A DNA stretch of 64,000 bases from Enterococcus dongliensis (GTDB lineage: Bacteria > Bacillota > Bacilli > Lactobacillales > Enterococcaceae): positions 124,001 through 188,000 of the forward strand of contig NZ_BJDQ01000002.1 of assembly GCF_005405225.1 (NCBI RefSeq), in the 5' to 3' direction. Every line of letters starts with the position of its first letter. The stretch's first letter is position 1. Made by a program: the position numbers and the translations under genes. The notes below the pieces were generated by a model that saw only the letters and a program-made list of their open reading frames with translations, was not told the origin of the DNA and searched no databases. Shown here one piece after another: positions 32,849 through 42,178 of this stretch.

Positions 32849-35350
32849 TTACTTCACCGGGCCTGTTGATAATTCCCAAGTAATAACTCCCTGGTAAGTT
32901 TGGTCTGCCTGAGTATACGTGCTACTATTTACTTCTAACAGTAGCCCATCACTATCAGGAAAATCAACAGGAATATCCCCTTTTTTCGTCCCATCATTTT
33001 GATAAATCAATGCATTAGTTTCTGTGATAGGAAGTTTTTCCCCACCGTGATTGAAATAGACACTCGCCCCATTTAATTCTTTTCCTGCTGTAGTTTTGAA
33101 AGTAGTTGACAGTCTTCCTGTCAGTTGCCACGCAGCATCAGTACTCGGCAACCGTGTATCTTTTACATCAAATGAAAAATCTCCCTTTGCTTTATAACTC
33201 ATCGCTTGAGTCGGGACTGGAAGATTATTGCCAAAAGTAAAATCATCCGGTACATCGATCAATGATAACTCTTGTTTAGGTATATTGATCAGATGAGCTG
33301 TTGTGCTCACTTTAGCAATCGGTAGCTTGGTGTTGTCAGTTAACACGATATTTCCTGACAACATATCAGGTTTTGTTGGTAATTGAACATCATTTACTGA
33401 TGTATCGATCACATTTATCTTATATTTATAGGTAACCGTTAGTTTATCCCCGACTTTTGCTAGAAATTGTGCCGGTATACTGATTCCAGTTTGAAGGCTT
33501 TCATCTGGAATTACCGTTCCATTCAATGTTAGACTGCCTTTTTCATAGGTCACATTTCCCGGCAGCGCAACGTTTACTTTCATATCTGCTAAAGAATCGC
33601 CAATTTTATCAAGAGTAAATGTACTTGTTTCTTGAATACTATCACCTGCTAAAGCAGTCAATGGCTCACCTGTCTCTGGTGTACGGCTAAGATTTTTCAA
33701 ATTGCTCGTCTGTGAAATATTTGGAAAGTTTGCAACCGTTATTTCTTTTAAACTAGTCACTCCCGTTTGCTCAGATTGCCACTTGTACGCAAGCTCTGGA
33801 TATGCCTTTGAAAGCACATCATCAACTAATTTGATATCAAAATAATATTGACCAGATGGAAGTACGGGCAATGTTGTCACAGCAGTATTTGTACTTCCGT
33901 TATTTGCTGTGATTGATTGAAACAGCCTGTCTTCATACGTGCCAACTAATTGTTGGGTTGCTTTTTTATACAAACGATAATGGATTGATCCGGTTGTCAA
34001 AGCATTCGCTTTCCAAGCAGCCTCCACCGGATAACTCTTACTTGGCAACGGTTTCCCCCATTGACTATCCGAGTTGTTTAATTTAGTCGGTGTGATCGTT
34101 CCATCTACAACATATTTTTCAAGTACATTCATGGTGACCGGTGACAAAGCTGTCCCACCAGAATCATTCCCACTATAGACAATTGGCGTCTGTTGATTTA
34201 ACCCGCTCGTTTTAATTGGCGTGTGGGTTAAAGTTGAACCGGCTGTTTCATTTTTTCCAGTGAAATAATTGACCACCCGATCAAATCGATTTACAGGCAA
34301 CTGCGTAAAACTTCCTTCTGATAGATTCATCGTTAAGGTTCGATTATTCGTCGTCCCAGGAAGATTTTTATTGTTGCCATCGACATATTCGGTTGAGTCA
34401 TTGATACTGTTGTACTTACTCGTCGTATCCCAAGGTGAGATATAGCTGTTCCAAGAATTGATCGTTGTAGAAGATGTTTTGGCATAGGCAGCTGGATTTA
34501 ATTTTCCGTTTGTTAACTTAGGATAGAAACGTCCGCCAGCATACCAAACTGGCCATATTTGATGAGAATCTTGAACAACATTATTTGAATCATAAAAATC
34601 CACCGAAAAATCAACTTTCTTACTAATCGCTGGCTGAAGTTTCCCAGTTGTCAAAATTTTTCCTGGACTAGTATCAAAGCGATCCCCGTTCGCTGTCATT
34701 TTTGCTACATCAATCGTAATATCGAACTTTAAAGGGATATTGTCTTGAACAAATCCAGGTTTTGTGATGATACCAATCAAGGTACTCAACATATTCGACT
34801 CTGTATTATCCCAAGCTCCTAAACCAAATCGCAGCGTATGATTTCCGGCGGACATCAGAGCACCTTTACTCAATTTTATTTTTGCCTCATTCACATGTAG
34901 AGAAGCCGTATCCCAATCAACCGCGCGTAAAACCTCTGCACTAGTTACTTGTTTGGGTAAATTGATGATAGCGACGAAGACAAATCCTTGACCCATCATA
35001 TCTGCAAGATCAATTGGATTTAAGAGATTACTAGTAAGTTTTATGTGACTTTCCCAATGAAAATCAATTGTTCCACCCTTCCACGGATCATTTGAACCAT
35101 CATTTTTATACGTAACAGTTAATTTAGGTAACTCATTGGTTCCGGTAAGTTGTTCAATCTTTCCACCCTTAATAGAGCCGTTATCTCTAGCGGGAGTGAT
35201 ATTTTCATAAGTATCTGGATCATACGCAATCACTGGCGGTGTTGCACCAACAGCATCTACTTGTTTGGTTAATCCAAAAGTCCCCATTCCAACAATGACT
35301 AACAAAAGAATTATATGAAGAAGACTAGCTGGATGTATTTTTTTGTTCAT
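32849..35350 (-). CDS. Large WxL-domain surface protein
   Basis: Secreted protein of 833 aa. The ATG at 35350 has GGAGG nine bases upstream; an ATG 11 codons earlier lies in the overlapping gene. An N-terminal signal-type helix is followed by VDAVGATPP. Beta-rich repeats with adhesin-like DUF11 character (for example SLADMKVNVALPGNVTYEKGS near 580-600) fill the middle. The C-terminal WxL domain, about 170 residues, ends with AAWQLTGRLS and the distal motif GVITWELSTGP. WxL domains bind peptidoglycan non-covalently and the DUF916 partner. Last gene of the operon. Confidence 0.92.
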   Translation of the reverse strand: MNKKIHPASLLHIILLLVIVGMGTFGLTKQVDAVGATPPVIAYDPDTYENITPARDNGSIKGGKIEQLTGTNELPKLTVTYKNDGSNDPWKGGTIDFHWESHIKLTSNLLNPIDLADMMGQGFVFVAIINLPKQVTSAEVLRAVDWDTASLHVNEAKIKLSKGALMSAGNHTLRFGLGAWDNTESNMLSTLIGIITKPGFVQDNIPLKFDITIDVAKMTANGDRFDTSPGKILTTGKLQPAISKKVDFSVDFYDSNNVVQDSHQIWPVWYAGGRFYPKLTNGKLNPAAYAKTSSTTINSWNSYISPWDTTSKYNSINDSTEYVDGNNKNLPGTTNNRTLTMNLSEGSFTQLPVNRFDRVVNYFTGKNETAGSTLTHTPIKTSGLNQQTPIVYSGNDSGGTALSPVTMNVLEKYVVDGTITPTKLNNSDSQWGKPLPSKSYPVEAAWKANALTTGSIHYRLYKKATQQLVGTYEDRLFQSITANNGSTNTAVTTLPVLPSGQYYFDIKLVDDVLSKAYPELAYKWQSEQTGVTSLKEITVANFPNISQTSNLKNLSRTPETGEPLTALAGDSIQETSTFTLDKIGDSLADMKVNVALPGNVTYEKGSLTLNGTVIPDESLQTGISIPAQFLAKVGDKLTVTYKYKINVIDTSVNDVQLPTKPDMLSGNIVLTDNTKLPIAKVSTTAHLINIPKQELSLIDVPDDFTFGNNLPVPTQAMSYKAKGDFSFDVKDTRLPSTDAAWQLTGRLSTTFKTTAGKELNGASVYFNHGGEKLPITETNALIYQNDGTKKGDIPVDFPDSDGLLLEVNSSTYTQADQTYQGVITWELSTGPVK

Positions 35351-35672
35351 CGTCTTCTTCCTCCTTCTTTCTTTTCCAAACAATGATCAAACCTAAGAAA
35401 ATCAATTCGCCACCAATCAGTGAAAGCAAATAGTTCATCGGTTTATCATTGGTTTGAGGGAACATTTTATTGCTATTAGCAGTTGCTTGAAGTTGATTTT
35501 TTGTCGTCCCCATACTTATATCACTTGTAGGCGGATTTGGTTTTGGGACCGGACTAGGATCGTAAAAGGTGATAGTTGTCGTGCTGTCTACACTTTCACT
35601 AGCATACACCGGCTGCCAACCTGCAAACAGTAGGCAAACGACTAATCCTCCTTTTAACAATATTTTTTTCAA
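35325..35672 (-). CDS. Small surface protein with sortase-like C-terminus (FPQTN)
   Basis: A 115-aa protein starting at TTG behind AGGTG. It has a signal peptide (residues 1-25, ending VYASE), a short Pro-rich stretch (DPSPVPKPNPPTSD) and a C-terminal cell-wall sorting-like signal. In that signal KMFPQTND is followed by a hydrophobic helix and the tail KRKKEEEDDEQKN. Canonical sortase A substrates read LPxTG; here Leu and Gly are both replaced (FPQTN). It overlaps the large WxL gene by 26 bases and follows the DUF916 gene by 15. Small LPxTG proteins are standard members of WxL (Csc) clusters. Confidence 0.82.
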   Translation of the reverse strand: MKKILLKGGLVVCLLFAGWQPVYASESVDSTTTITFYDPSPVPKPNPPTSDISMGTTKNQLQATANSNKMFPQTNDKPMNYLLSLIGGELIFLGLIIVWKRKKEEEDDEQKNTSS

Positions 35673-35687
35673 TCAAATCACCTCATT

Positions 35688-36719
35688 TTACTTCGGTTCT
35701 TCTTTTTTACGGCGCTTTAAGAAAACGAGCAAAACAATCAGTAACAGGACAGCAATCACACCTAAAATAATATAGATCCAAGGGAAGCTCTTTTCTTCCA
35801 CTGCAAAAACAGAATTATTATTAACTTTTTGAGCTTCTTCTTTTTTAATCGTAAAGTTTTGTGTGAAATGCCATTCATGTTCCTCACCAGACTTTGCCAC
35901 AATATCAGCACGATAATTTCCTGGCTTTGCTCGTTCCCCAGCTAAATCAAGATTCAAATGGAAATTTGAGTTTGGTGCAACTAGAAATTTATTAGAGGTA
36001 TTCTCAATATATAGTTGATCCTCATAATAGATTTTACTGGTGAAAATCAAATTGCTGATAATCGTTGGTTGCGGATTTTGAAAAAATAATTGAACTGTCG
36101 GACTAGCATTTACAGCGACTAGATCTCCTGATAAAAGTTTTAAATCTGGATTTACTGGTTCCTGTTTTTCTTGTAAAACAATTGCGAGATTATAGGCAAT
36201 TCGATTTTTTATTTGTACGCCTGTTTCTTTAGCAGATTTTTTTTCTTCCTCTTCTTTAGGAATCACGTGAATTCCACCAAGTACGCGACCAACAAATGGC
36301 TCAGCAGGAATTGTTAGTGTGATAGGAATCGTTATTTCTGATTTTGCGGCAACTGTATATTCTGTCTGATTAAGCGTAATCGCTTTTCGTATATCAAAAG
36401 GCAAAGTTTTATCTAAGCGCGGTTTTTCTTGCCCGTAATCAATCGTCCCTCCATCACTAGTTACAGCTGGATTAACGGATACTTCAAAAACTCGTTCTTT
36501 ATCTGCCGCATTCGTAAGAGTGACTTCGATAGTTTGCTCTTGCTTAGGCGTCACTAATAAATCAAAATAACCGATTGCTTTATCTAATTGATTCTCAGGA
36601 AAAACTGGCTTCAAACCAAAATCTCCTGGAGTATCAGCGGCATGACTGGAAGTTGGAAATACAAATAAAATACCTAAAAAAGCAATTAAAGCTATGAACA
36701 ATCGCTTCCTTTGATTCAC
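35688..36719 (-). CDS. DUF916/DUF3324 WxL-interacting protein
   Basis: A 343-aa membrane-anchored surface protein, the standard partner of WxL proteins (WxLIP). It starts at GTG. The signal peptide is about residues 1-27 (ending SHAAD). DUF916 (about 30-155) holds [23 protein letters not shown]3324 (about 165-295) follows with [13 protein letters not shown] single C-terminal membrane helix ([21 protein letters not shown], split at 318-338) and KRRKKEEPK end it. The DUF916 part binds peptidoglycan and DUF3324 the WxL domain. Central gene of the operon. Confidence 0.95.
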   Translation of the reverse strand: MNQRKRLFIALIAFLGILFVFPTSSHAADTPGDFGLKPVFPENQLDKAIGYFDLLVTPKQEQTIEVTLTNAADKERVFEVSVNPAVTSDGGTIDYGQEKPRLDKTLPFDIRKAITLNQTEYTVAAKSEITIPITLTIPAEPFVGRVLGGIHVIPKEEEEKKSAKETGVQIKNRIAYNLAIVLQEKQEPVNPDLKLLSGDLVAVNASPTVQLFFQNPQPTIISNLIFTSKIYYEDQLYIENTSNKFLVAPNSNFHLNLDLAGERAKPGNYRADIVAKSGEEHEWHFTQNFTIKKEEAQKVNNNSVFAVEEKSFPWIYIILGVIAVLLLIVLLVFLKRRKKEEPK

Positions 36720-36788
36720 TATTGATCACTATCCTTTCAAAAAGAGAGCAAGAACACTCCTGCTCTCCATAATTTTTAAATCATTTCT

Positions 36789-37484
36789 CTATGGTGTTGG
36801 TGTCCCATCTGGTCCAGCAGTCAGATCCCAAGTTAAGTCAGCAGTAAATGTTCCAACAGCAGCCTCAGGAACAGTCAAAGAGATATTCGCAGGATCATAA
36901 ACCGATAACCAAGTTCCTAACCCTTGATCTTTATCCGCAGAGAAAATCGATGTTGCTCCGCTAGCCATAGACAAGTTTTCTATTTCTGCGCTTGCTGGCT
37001 TAGCTGAGGTATTTTCTGGTACGGTTTTAATTTCAGATGCACCAAAATTCAATTCGGCACCTTCTAATATTTGATTGTCTTTTTTAAAATCAGATACTTT
37101 AACCGTCACATTCCAACCTTGAGCTTGACCGTCTGTACCTACTCCACGACGGTCAGAAACTTGCAAATATGGTGTAGCATTTTTACTTCCATCAACCGTA
37201 TAAGTTTGTGTTCCGTTTCCAATTTCATGCGTCCCAAATGGTAGAGTAGGGACAACATCTAGTGACAATGGTCCAGATTGACCAGTTCCTGGATTTGTTG
37301 GATCAGCCGGTTCAACTGGTTTTGTTGGATCTGTTGGTTTAACTGGATCAACAGGTCCAGTTGGTTCTGTAAAAGTAATATCTCCTTTTGAAGTTGCTGT
37401 TCCTACCGCAAGTGCTGGAGTTACAGCAAAGCTGCTAAGCAAAACTGTCGAAAGTAACATTGCGCCGATAATTTTGTTTTTCAT
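36789..37484 (-). CDS. Small WxL-domain surface protein
   Basis: A 231-aa secreted protein with AGGAG eight bases before the ATG. The signal peptide is residues 1-27 (ending PALAV). A Pro-Thr-Asp-rich linker (repeats of P-T-D-P near 40-65) leads to the WxL domain (about 75-231), with SLDVVPTLPFGTHEIG and the closing TADLTWDLTAGP. This is the classic short WxL protein and the first gene of the four-gene locus, 69 bases before the DUF916 gene. A TATAAT lies about 30 bases upstream (37519-37514), with only a weak -35. Confidence 0.95.
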   Translation of the reverse strand: MKNKIIGAMLLSTVLLSSFAVTPALAVGTATSKGDITFTEPTGPVDPVKPTDPTKPVEPADPTNPGTGQSGPLSLDVVPTLPFGTHEIGNGTQTYTVDGSKNATPYLQVSDRRGVGTDGQAQGWNVTVKVSDFKKDNQILEGAELNFGASEIKTVPENTSAKPASAEIENLSMASGATSIFSADKDQGLGTWLSVYDPANISLTVPEAAVGTFTADLTWDLTAGPDGTPTP

Positions 37485-37601
37485 AATAATCACTCCTTTA
37501 TTCTTATGGACCTATTATAGATGTAAAGGCTATCAAAAAATCATCATCTTTTCTCCTGTGAATAAGACTTTTTGATCCTAAATCAAACAAAAATAAGAAA
37601 C

Positions 37602-37706
37602 TCATACATTCGTTACAGTATTTATCGTATTTTTTATACCTATAAAACTTCCATTCATCGTTCTAATGGTTCCATCATGGAATTTGTGTGTTACTTTGTA
37701 TTTCAT
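37602..37706 (-). CDS. Possible 34-aa peptide
   Basis: ATG at 37706 with AAAAGAGATG upstream encodes MKYKVTHKFHDGTIRTMN and 16 more residues ending NTVTNV. It is basic and has no signal peptide. It may be a relic or a real small gene; nothing but the ribosome-binding-like sequence supports it. Confidence 0.2.
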   Translation of the reverse strand: MKYKVTHKFHDGTIRTMNGSFIGIKNTINTVTNV

Positions 37707-38292
37707 TCACTTACATCTCTTTTAAAATTCATTTAATATTCTCCGCTGAGCACCTTAACTTGCAGAGATACTGCTTTGCATATTAATAGCGCGGAATCGA
37801 TAAACGAATTAATGCCTAAGCTTATATGAAGTTTTCTGAGGCATGGGTGTTTAACTTGTACTTTACAGAATGGTTGATGATTTCTTCAAGTTTATCCATT
37901 TGAGTTTTCCTTAATTGGCTAAATTAGCAACCAGTTCTATTTTAGAGACTATTCAATTCTTGCTTTAATTTTGCCAGATCCTACTCAGGGTATTGCCTAT
38001 CTTCTTACCGCTTTGATATAAATTTTTGATTGTTGCCGTCTAAGTTCTTATTAATAACAGCGATTTTTCAAATTTTAATATGCATTTTATTCTTTTTTTC
38101 CTCCTTTACTAGTTGTAAGATAAAATAAGATGCTTCCATCACTTGTTTTGCACATTATTGATATCTTTTAATGGTATAATTGTCTTAAAAATGGAGAGGT
38201 TCAAAATGTAAAATGCTGATTATAGCTCTTTTGCAAATGTTTTGAACTATTTTTATTTGATATAATCTTCTTATCAGTGAGTAAGCTACTAA

Positions 38293-38400
38293 AATACTGA
38301 TAAAGAAAGCTACCTTGATGAATGTAATTATGAAAGCGTTTGTATTTATGGCTTATTGAGTCACTACGGATTGCCCGAGCATGTTGCTCGTTTTATTTAA
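38293..38400 (+). pseudogene. Possible gene relic
   Basis: An open stretch without start codon reads ...DKESYLDECNYESVC, then IYGLLSHYGLPEHVARFI and stop. The sequence has protein-like composition, with Cys, Trp-free helices and a convincing C-terminus, but stops precede it. It may be the end of a decayed gene. Family not recognised. Confidence 0.22.
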
Positions 38401-38493
38401 ATATATGAATTGTCTAGATAACAATTAACAGGTTAAAAATGTTGGTATTCATGGACGATTCGTATAAATTAAAATGATTGGAGTTTTTATATT

Positions 38494-39552
38494 ATGGAAA
38501 TGGATACATTCAAAGAATTGCTCAAACAATTGGGAAAACGGGTTGAGGAAGATAGTATTGGAACTGAGGAAGCTACAAAAACTTCCTTAATTACGCCGTT
38601 TTTTGCTACCCTCGGATGCGATTTATTTAATCCTACCGAGTTTGTTCCTAAGTTTAGTGTTGATGTAGGGATAAAAAAAGGAGAAAAAGTTAACTATGCA
38701 ATTATCCTTGAAAGTAAACCTACTATTTTAATTGAAGCAAAATCAATTAATGAGGTTTTGACGAAACATGCTTCACAATTATTTAGGTATTTTGGTACTA
38801 CAGAATCTAAATTTGGAATTTTAACAAATGGGCAAGAATATAAATTTTTTACAGACCTTGATGAACCAAACAAAATGGATCTAGCACCTTTTTTAACTGT
38901 GGATATTACTAAAATCAAAGATACTCAATTTCCTGAATTAGCAAAATTCCACAAGGAAAATTTTGATGTAGACAAAATTACAAGCTCTGCTGCCGAGTTA
39001 AAATACTTAAGTAGATTGAAAGACTATCTTTCTTCAGAAATAGATAATCCAAGTGATGAATTTGTTAAGTTCATCCTAGGAGAAATCTATGATGGAATGA
39101 AAACAAAACAAATAACTGATAAGTTTAAACCAATAATTAAAAAAGGCTTAAATCAATTTATTTCTGAAAAAGTTAATGACAAACTAAGTGCAGCACTGAA
39201 ATCATCCGTATCAATTGAGGATAACGAACCTATTTCCGCATCTGATACTACTGACCCTGATGAGCCAGAAATTGTCACAACTCCGGAAGAACTCGAATCT
39301 TATACTATTTGTAAAGTGATTCTAAAAGATACTATACCTTTAGACCGTCTGTTCTATCGAGATAATCGCAGCTACTTTAATATCTTACTAGATGACAATA
39401 TTAGAAAATGGATTTTGAGAGTTAAATTTAAATCAAATGGGATGAAAATAGAGTTGAATGATGCAGATAAAACAATTATCGATCTGTCTAACCCTATTGA
39501 TATTTATAATTACTCTTCAGAGATTATTGCTATTGTAGAAAAATTTTTATAG
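38494..39552 (+). CDS. Solitary type I restriction HsdR N-terminal-domain protein
   Basis: A 352-aa protein. The N-terminal half (about 1-150) matches the HSDR_N nuclease domain of type I restriction R subunits: SLITPFFATLGCDLFNPTEFVPKFSVD, split over residues 31-57, then ILIEAKS with Glu81 and Lys83 of PD-(D/E)xK, then ASQLFRYFGTTESKFGILTNG. The first catalytic Asp, usually in a (V/A)DYAL motif, is Asn67 here (KVNYAI). No helicase domain and no hsdM or hsdS are nearby. The C-terminal half (after a Glu/Asp-rich linker near 240-265) is unrecognised. The gene stands alone, is AT-rich, and looks acquired. An anti-phage or accessory role is possible but unproven. Confidence 0.85.
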   Translation: MEMDTFKELLKQLGKRVEEDSIGTEEATKTSLITPFFATLGCDLFNPTEFVPKFSVDVGIKKGEKVNYAIILESKPTILIEAKSINEVLTKHASQLFRYFGTTESKFGILTNGQEYKFFTDLDEPNKMDLAPFLTVDITKIKDTQFPELAKFHKENFDVDKITSSAAELKYLSRLKDYLSSEIDNPSDEFVKFILGEIYDGMKTKQITDKFKPIIKKGLNQFISEKVNDKLSAALKSSVSIEDNEPISASDTTDPDEPEIVTTPEELESYTICKVILKDTIPLDRLFYRDNRSYFNILLDDNIRKWILRVKFKSNGMKIELNDADKTIIDLSNPIDIYNYSSEIIAIVEKFL

Positions 39553-39601
39553 ATTTCTACCTGCCATCAAGTGTGAGCTTAATTAAATCAAGAGAGTGTG
39601 A

Positions 39602-39742
39602 ATGTTATTGGGAGTAGTTTTGGATCAACACATTGTTAATTTAAGCAATTGTGATATAAACACTAAACAAAAAGTTTCATTCACAACTTCTAACTCTTTT
39701 ACTCATTACGAAGTCGCAGGAGATAATGTAGAATATAAATAA
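39602..39742 (+). CDS. Possible 46-aa hypothetical protein
   Basis: ATG at 39602 with AGAGAG five bases upstream and a small terminator 16 bases after the stop. The product begins MLLGVVLDQHIVNLSNCD and ends EVAGDNVEYK. It lacks a known motif. Placement between the HsdR-like gene and a terminator makes a real gene plausible. Confidence 0.33.
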   Translation: MLLGVVLDQHIVNLSNCDINTKQKVSFTTSNSFTHYEVAGDNVEYK

Positions 39743-39757
39743 TTCCACTATAAGATC

Positions 39758-39778
39758 AGCCTTCAGGCTTTTCTTTTT
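39758..39778 (+). terminator. Small terminator after the 46-codon ORF
   Basis: AGCC-TTCA-GGCT followed by TTTCTTTTT. The stem is only 4 bp, so it would be weak. Confidence 0.45.
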
Positions 39779-39813
39779 AGCCAAAAAACAAACATACGCT
39801 TGTTTTTTGGCTA
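39778..39813. repeat. Perfect 14-bp inverted repeat
   Basis: TAGCCAAAAAACAA and TTGTTTTTTGGCTA are perfect complements around an 8-base loop. No T run follows on either strand, so it is not a typical terminator. It could be a relic of a mobile element end or an RNA hairpin. Confidence 0.5.
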
Positions 39814-39942
39814 ATTATGTATATGAAGAAACGATTGTGAATGAGCATGTTAGAAAAATTGCAATAAATAACATTACATCGTAGAAATAGCAAAAGTTGA
39901 TAGTAAACGTCACCTTGAACAAAAAAGAAATCTTATTGAATT

Positions 39943-39981
39943 AAAAAAATTGTCGCCCATTTAAAAATTTGGGCGACAATT
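39943..39981 (-). terminator. Terminator of lepA
   Basis: On the minus strand AATTGTCGCCCA pairs with TGGGCGACAATT and is followed by seven T, 53 bases after the lepA stop. Confidence 0.85.
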
Positions 39982-40034
39982 AGGTGAAACTTTTGAAAAT
40001 TCATAAACTATTTACTTTTATCTCAAAGAAACTC

Positions 40035-41873
40035 TTATTTTTTCTTAGGTTCGTCCTCGTCCATTTTCAGCACGGCCATGAATGCTTCTTGCGGTACTTC
40101 GACGGAACCGATTTGTTTCATCCGTTTTTTACCTTCTTTTTGTTTTTCTAATAATTTACGTTTCCGAGAAATATCTCCACCGTAACATTTGGCCAAAACA
40201 TTTTTACGTAAGGCTTTGATGTCTGTCCGTGCAACGATTTTTGTACCGATAGTTGCTTGAATGGGTACTTCAAATTGTTGACGTGGAATCAATGTTTTTA
40301 ATTTATCAACGATCGCACGACCACGTTCTTGGGCAAATTCGCGGTGAACGATGAAGCTTAGGGCATCGACTTTTTCAGCATTTAATAAGATATCCATCTT
40401 CACTAAGCGACTTTCGCGATAATCGGCCATTTCATAATCCAAGGATGCATATCCTTTTGTACTTGATTTCAACTTATCAAAAAAGTCAAAGACAATTTCT
40501 GACAATGGGATATGGTAAATAACATTTACTCGATACTCATCTAAATAATCCATGGTAATAAATTCTCCACGTTTGCGTTGAGAAAGCTCCATCACAGCAC
40601 CCACATATTCATTTGGTACCATGATATTAGCTTTTACAAAAGGTTCCTCCACGTTTTGAATTTTTGATGGGTCAGGAAAATCAGAAGGATTATCTACGAT
40701 TAGTTGCGCTCCATCGGTTAAGTTTACATGGTAAATAACTGATGGCGCTGTTGTGATCAGTTCCAAGTTGAATTCACGTTCTAAGCGTTCTTGTACGACA
40801 TCCATGTGCAACAAACCTAAGAAACCACAACGGAAACCAAAGCCAAGTGCTTGAGAAGTCTCAGGTTCAAACTGTAGAGCTGCATCGTTTAATTGTAATT
40901 TTTCTAGTGCTTCTCGTAAATCATTGTAACGAGAAGTATCGATTGGATACAATCCACAAAAGACCATCGGGTTCATTTTACGATAACCGTCTAAGGCTTC
41001 TTCTGCAGGATTGTCAGCAAGGGTGACTGTATCCCCTACACGAGTATCTTGAACAGATTTGATGCTAGCAGTAATGTAACCTACATCTCCTACCATCAAA
41101 TAATCCCGTTGGACTGTCTTAGGGGAGAAAACACCTACTTCGGTCACATCAAATGTTTTCCCATTGCTCATTAATTGAATTTTATCGCCTGGACGGACGA
41201 TCCCATCTGTAATCCGAACGTTTAAAACGACTCCGCGATAACTGTCGTAAATCGAATCAAAAATCAAGGCTTTTAGCGGTGCTTCCAGATCGCCGCTTGG
41301 TGCTGGTACATTTGTTACGATTTGTTCCAAGATTTCACTGATTCCAATTCCTGTTTTAGCACTTGCTAAAACGGCATCTTCTGCATCGATCCCGATTACG
41401 TCTTCGATTTCTTTACGCACCCGTTCTGGATCAGCTGCGGGCAAATCAATTTTATTGATGACTGGCAAAATCTCTAAATCATTATCTAAAGCCAAATAAA
41501 CATTAGCTAATGTTTGTGCTTCGATCCCTTGTGCTGCATCAACAACTAATACTGCTCCCTCACAAGCAGCTAGACTGCGGGAAACTTCATAAGTAAAGTC
41601 GACATGTCCCGGTGTGTCGATCAAATGAAAAATATAATTTTGACCATCATTGGCGGTATAGTGCAGTTCTACTGCATTTAATTTGATCGTGATTCCGCGT
41701 TCGCGTTCTAGATCCATTGAATCTAGCAATTGTTCTTGCATTTCTCGGGAACTTACGGTATTGGTTTGTTCTAAGATTCGGTCAGCTAGTGTTGACTTCC
41801 CATGATCAATATGCGCGATGATCGAAAAATTTCGAATCATTTTTTGGCGTTTCTTCATTTCTTCTATATTCAT
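40035..41873 (-). CDS. lepA: Elongation factor 4 (LepA), ribosome back-translocase GTPase
   Basis: Translational GTPase of 612 aa, the usual length. G1 is AHIDHGKST near residues 20-28, G2 lies in [13 protein letters not shown]3 is DTPGHVDF, G4 is NKIDLPAA and G5 is SAKTGIG. The LepA-specific C-terminus holds [29 protein letters not shown] and [26 protein letters not shown] near the end. It acts on stalled or misplaced ribosomes, also reported in initiation. GAGGAAC precedes the ATG. Monocistronic, with its own terminator. Confidence 0.98.
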   Translation of the reverse strand: MNIEEMKKRQKMIRNFSIIAHIDHGKSTLADRILEQTNTVSSREMQEQLLDSMDLERERGITIKLNAVELHYTANDGQNYIFHLIDTPGHVDFTYEVSRSLAACEGAVLVVDAAQGIEAQTLANVYLALDNDLEILPVINKIDLPAADPERVRKEIEDVIGIDAEDAVLASAKTGIGISEILEQIVTNVPAPSGDLEAPLKALIFDSIYDSYRGVVLNVRITDGIVRPGDKIQLMSNGKTFDVTEVGVFSPKTVQRDYLMVGDVGYITASIKSVQDTRVGDTVTLADNPAEEALDGYRKMNPMVFCGLYPIDTSRYNDLREALEKLQLNDAALQFEPETSQALGFGFRCGFLGLLHMDVVQERLEREFNLELITTAPSVIYHVNLTDGAQLIVDNPSDFPDPSKIQNVEEPFVKANIMVPNEYVGAVMELSQRKRGEFITMDYLDEYRVNVIYHIPLSEIVFDFFDKLKSSTKGYASLDYEMADYRESRLVKMDILLNAEKVDALSFIVHREFAQERGRAIVDKLKTLIPRQQFEVPIQATIGTKIVARTDIKALRKNVLAKCYGGDISRKRKLLEKQKEGKKRMKQIGSVEVPQEAFMAVLKMDEDEPKKK

Positions 41874-42178
41874 TAAAGTTCCTCATTTCTTTTAATCAGC
41901 ACTGTCAATTATACCAACGTTTCTAATAGAAAAAAAGTCTTTTCCCCTTTTTCTCAAAGTCGGTAAGAGAAATATTATCTTGGTTTTGCTATACTTAGAA
42001 AGTTAATTGTATTTTGCGAAATTCGATGGATACGATGGTTCACACTTTTTGTAAAAAAGTTGTACACTATAAATAAGTTCCCTAATCTTTTTAGTCTTTC
42101 GTAAAAATATATGTAGCAACAATCCGAATTCATTTTGTTAAAAAATGATTCCTTTAGTATGAATTAGGAGATGAACGA
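41874..42178. other. Divergent intergenic region between lepA and the Eis-like gene
   Basis: 305 bases. An extended -10 (TTTTGCTATACT, near 41986-41997) and a TATAAA near 42069-42074, both on the plus strand, could serve the Eis-like operon. No ORF, hairpin or operator stands out. Confidence 0.5.

Larger units (their letters stand above)
37485..38493. other. Gene-poor kilobase with relics
   Basis: About 1 kb between the WxL operon and the HsdR-like gene. It holds the WxL promoter at the left, short ORFs (37602-37706 and a 25-codon one starting at 37899, both minus) and an ORF fragment at 38293-38400. Several near-consensus -10 elements are present (for example TATAAT near 38175 and 38264). 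Codon-like stretches broken by stops suggest decayed genes. No intact gene, RNA or repeat is convincing. Confidence 0.55.
39553..40034. other. Intergenic region with a small ORF and hairpins
   Basis: 482 bases after the HsdR-like gene. It holds the 46-codon ORF at 39602-39742, a short terminator, a large perfect inverted repeat (39778-39813), a stretch without features, and the lepA terminator. Fragments such as NEHVRKIAI in broken frames hint at decayed coding sequence. Confidence 0.5.
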
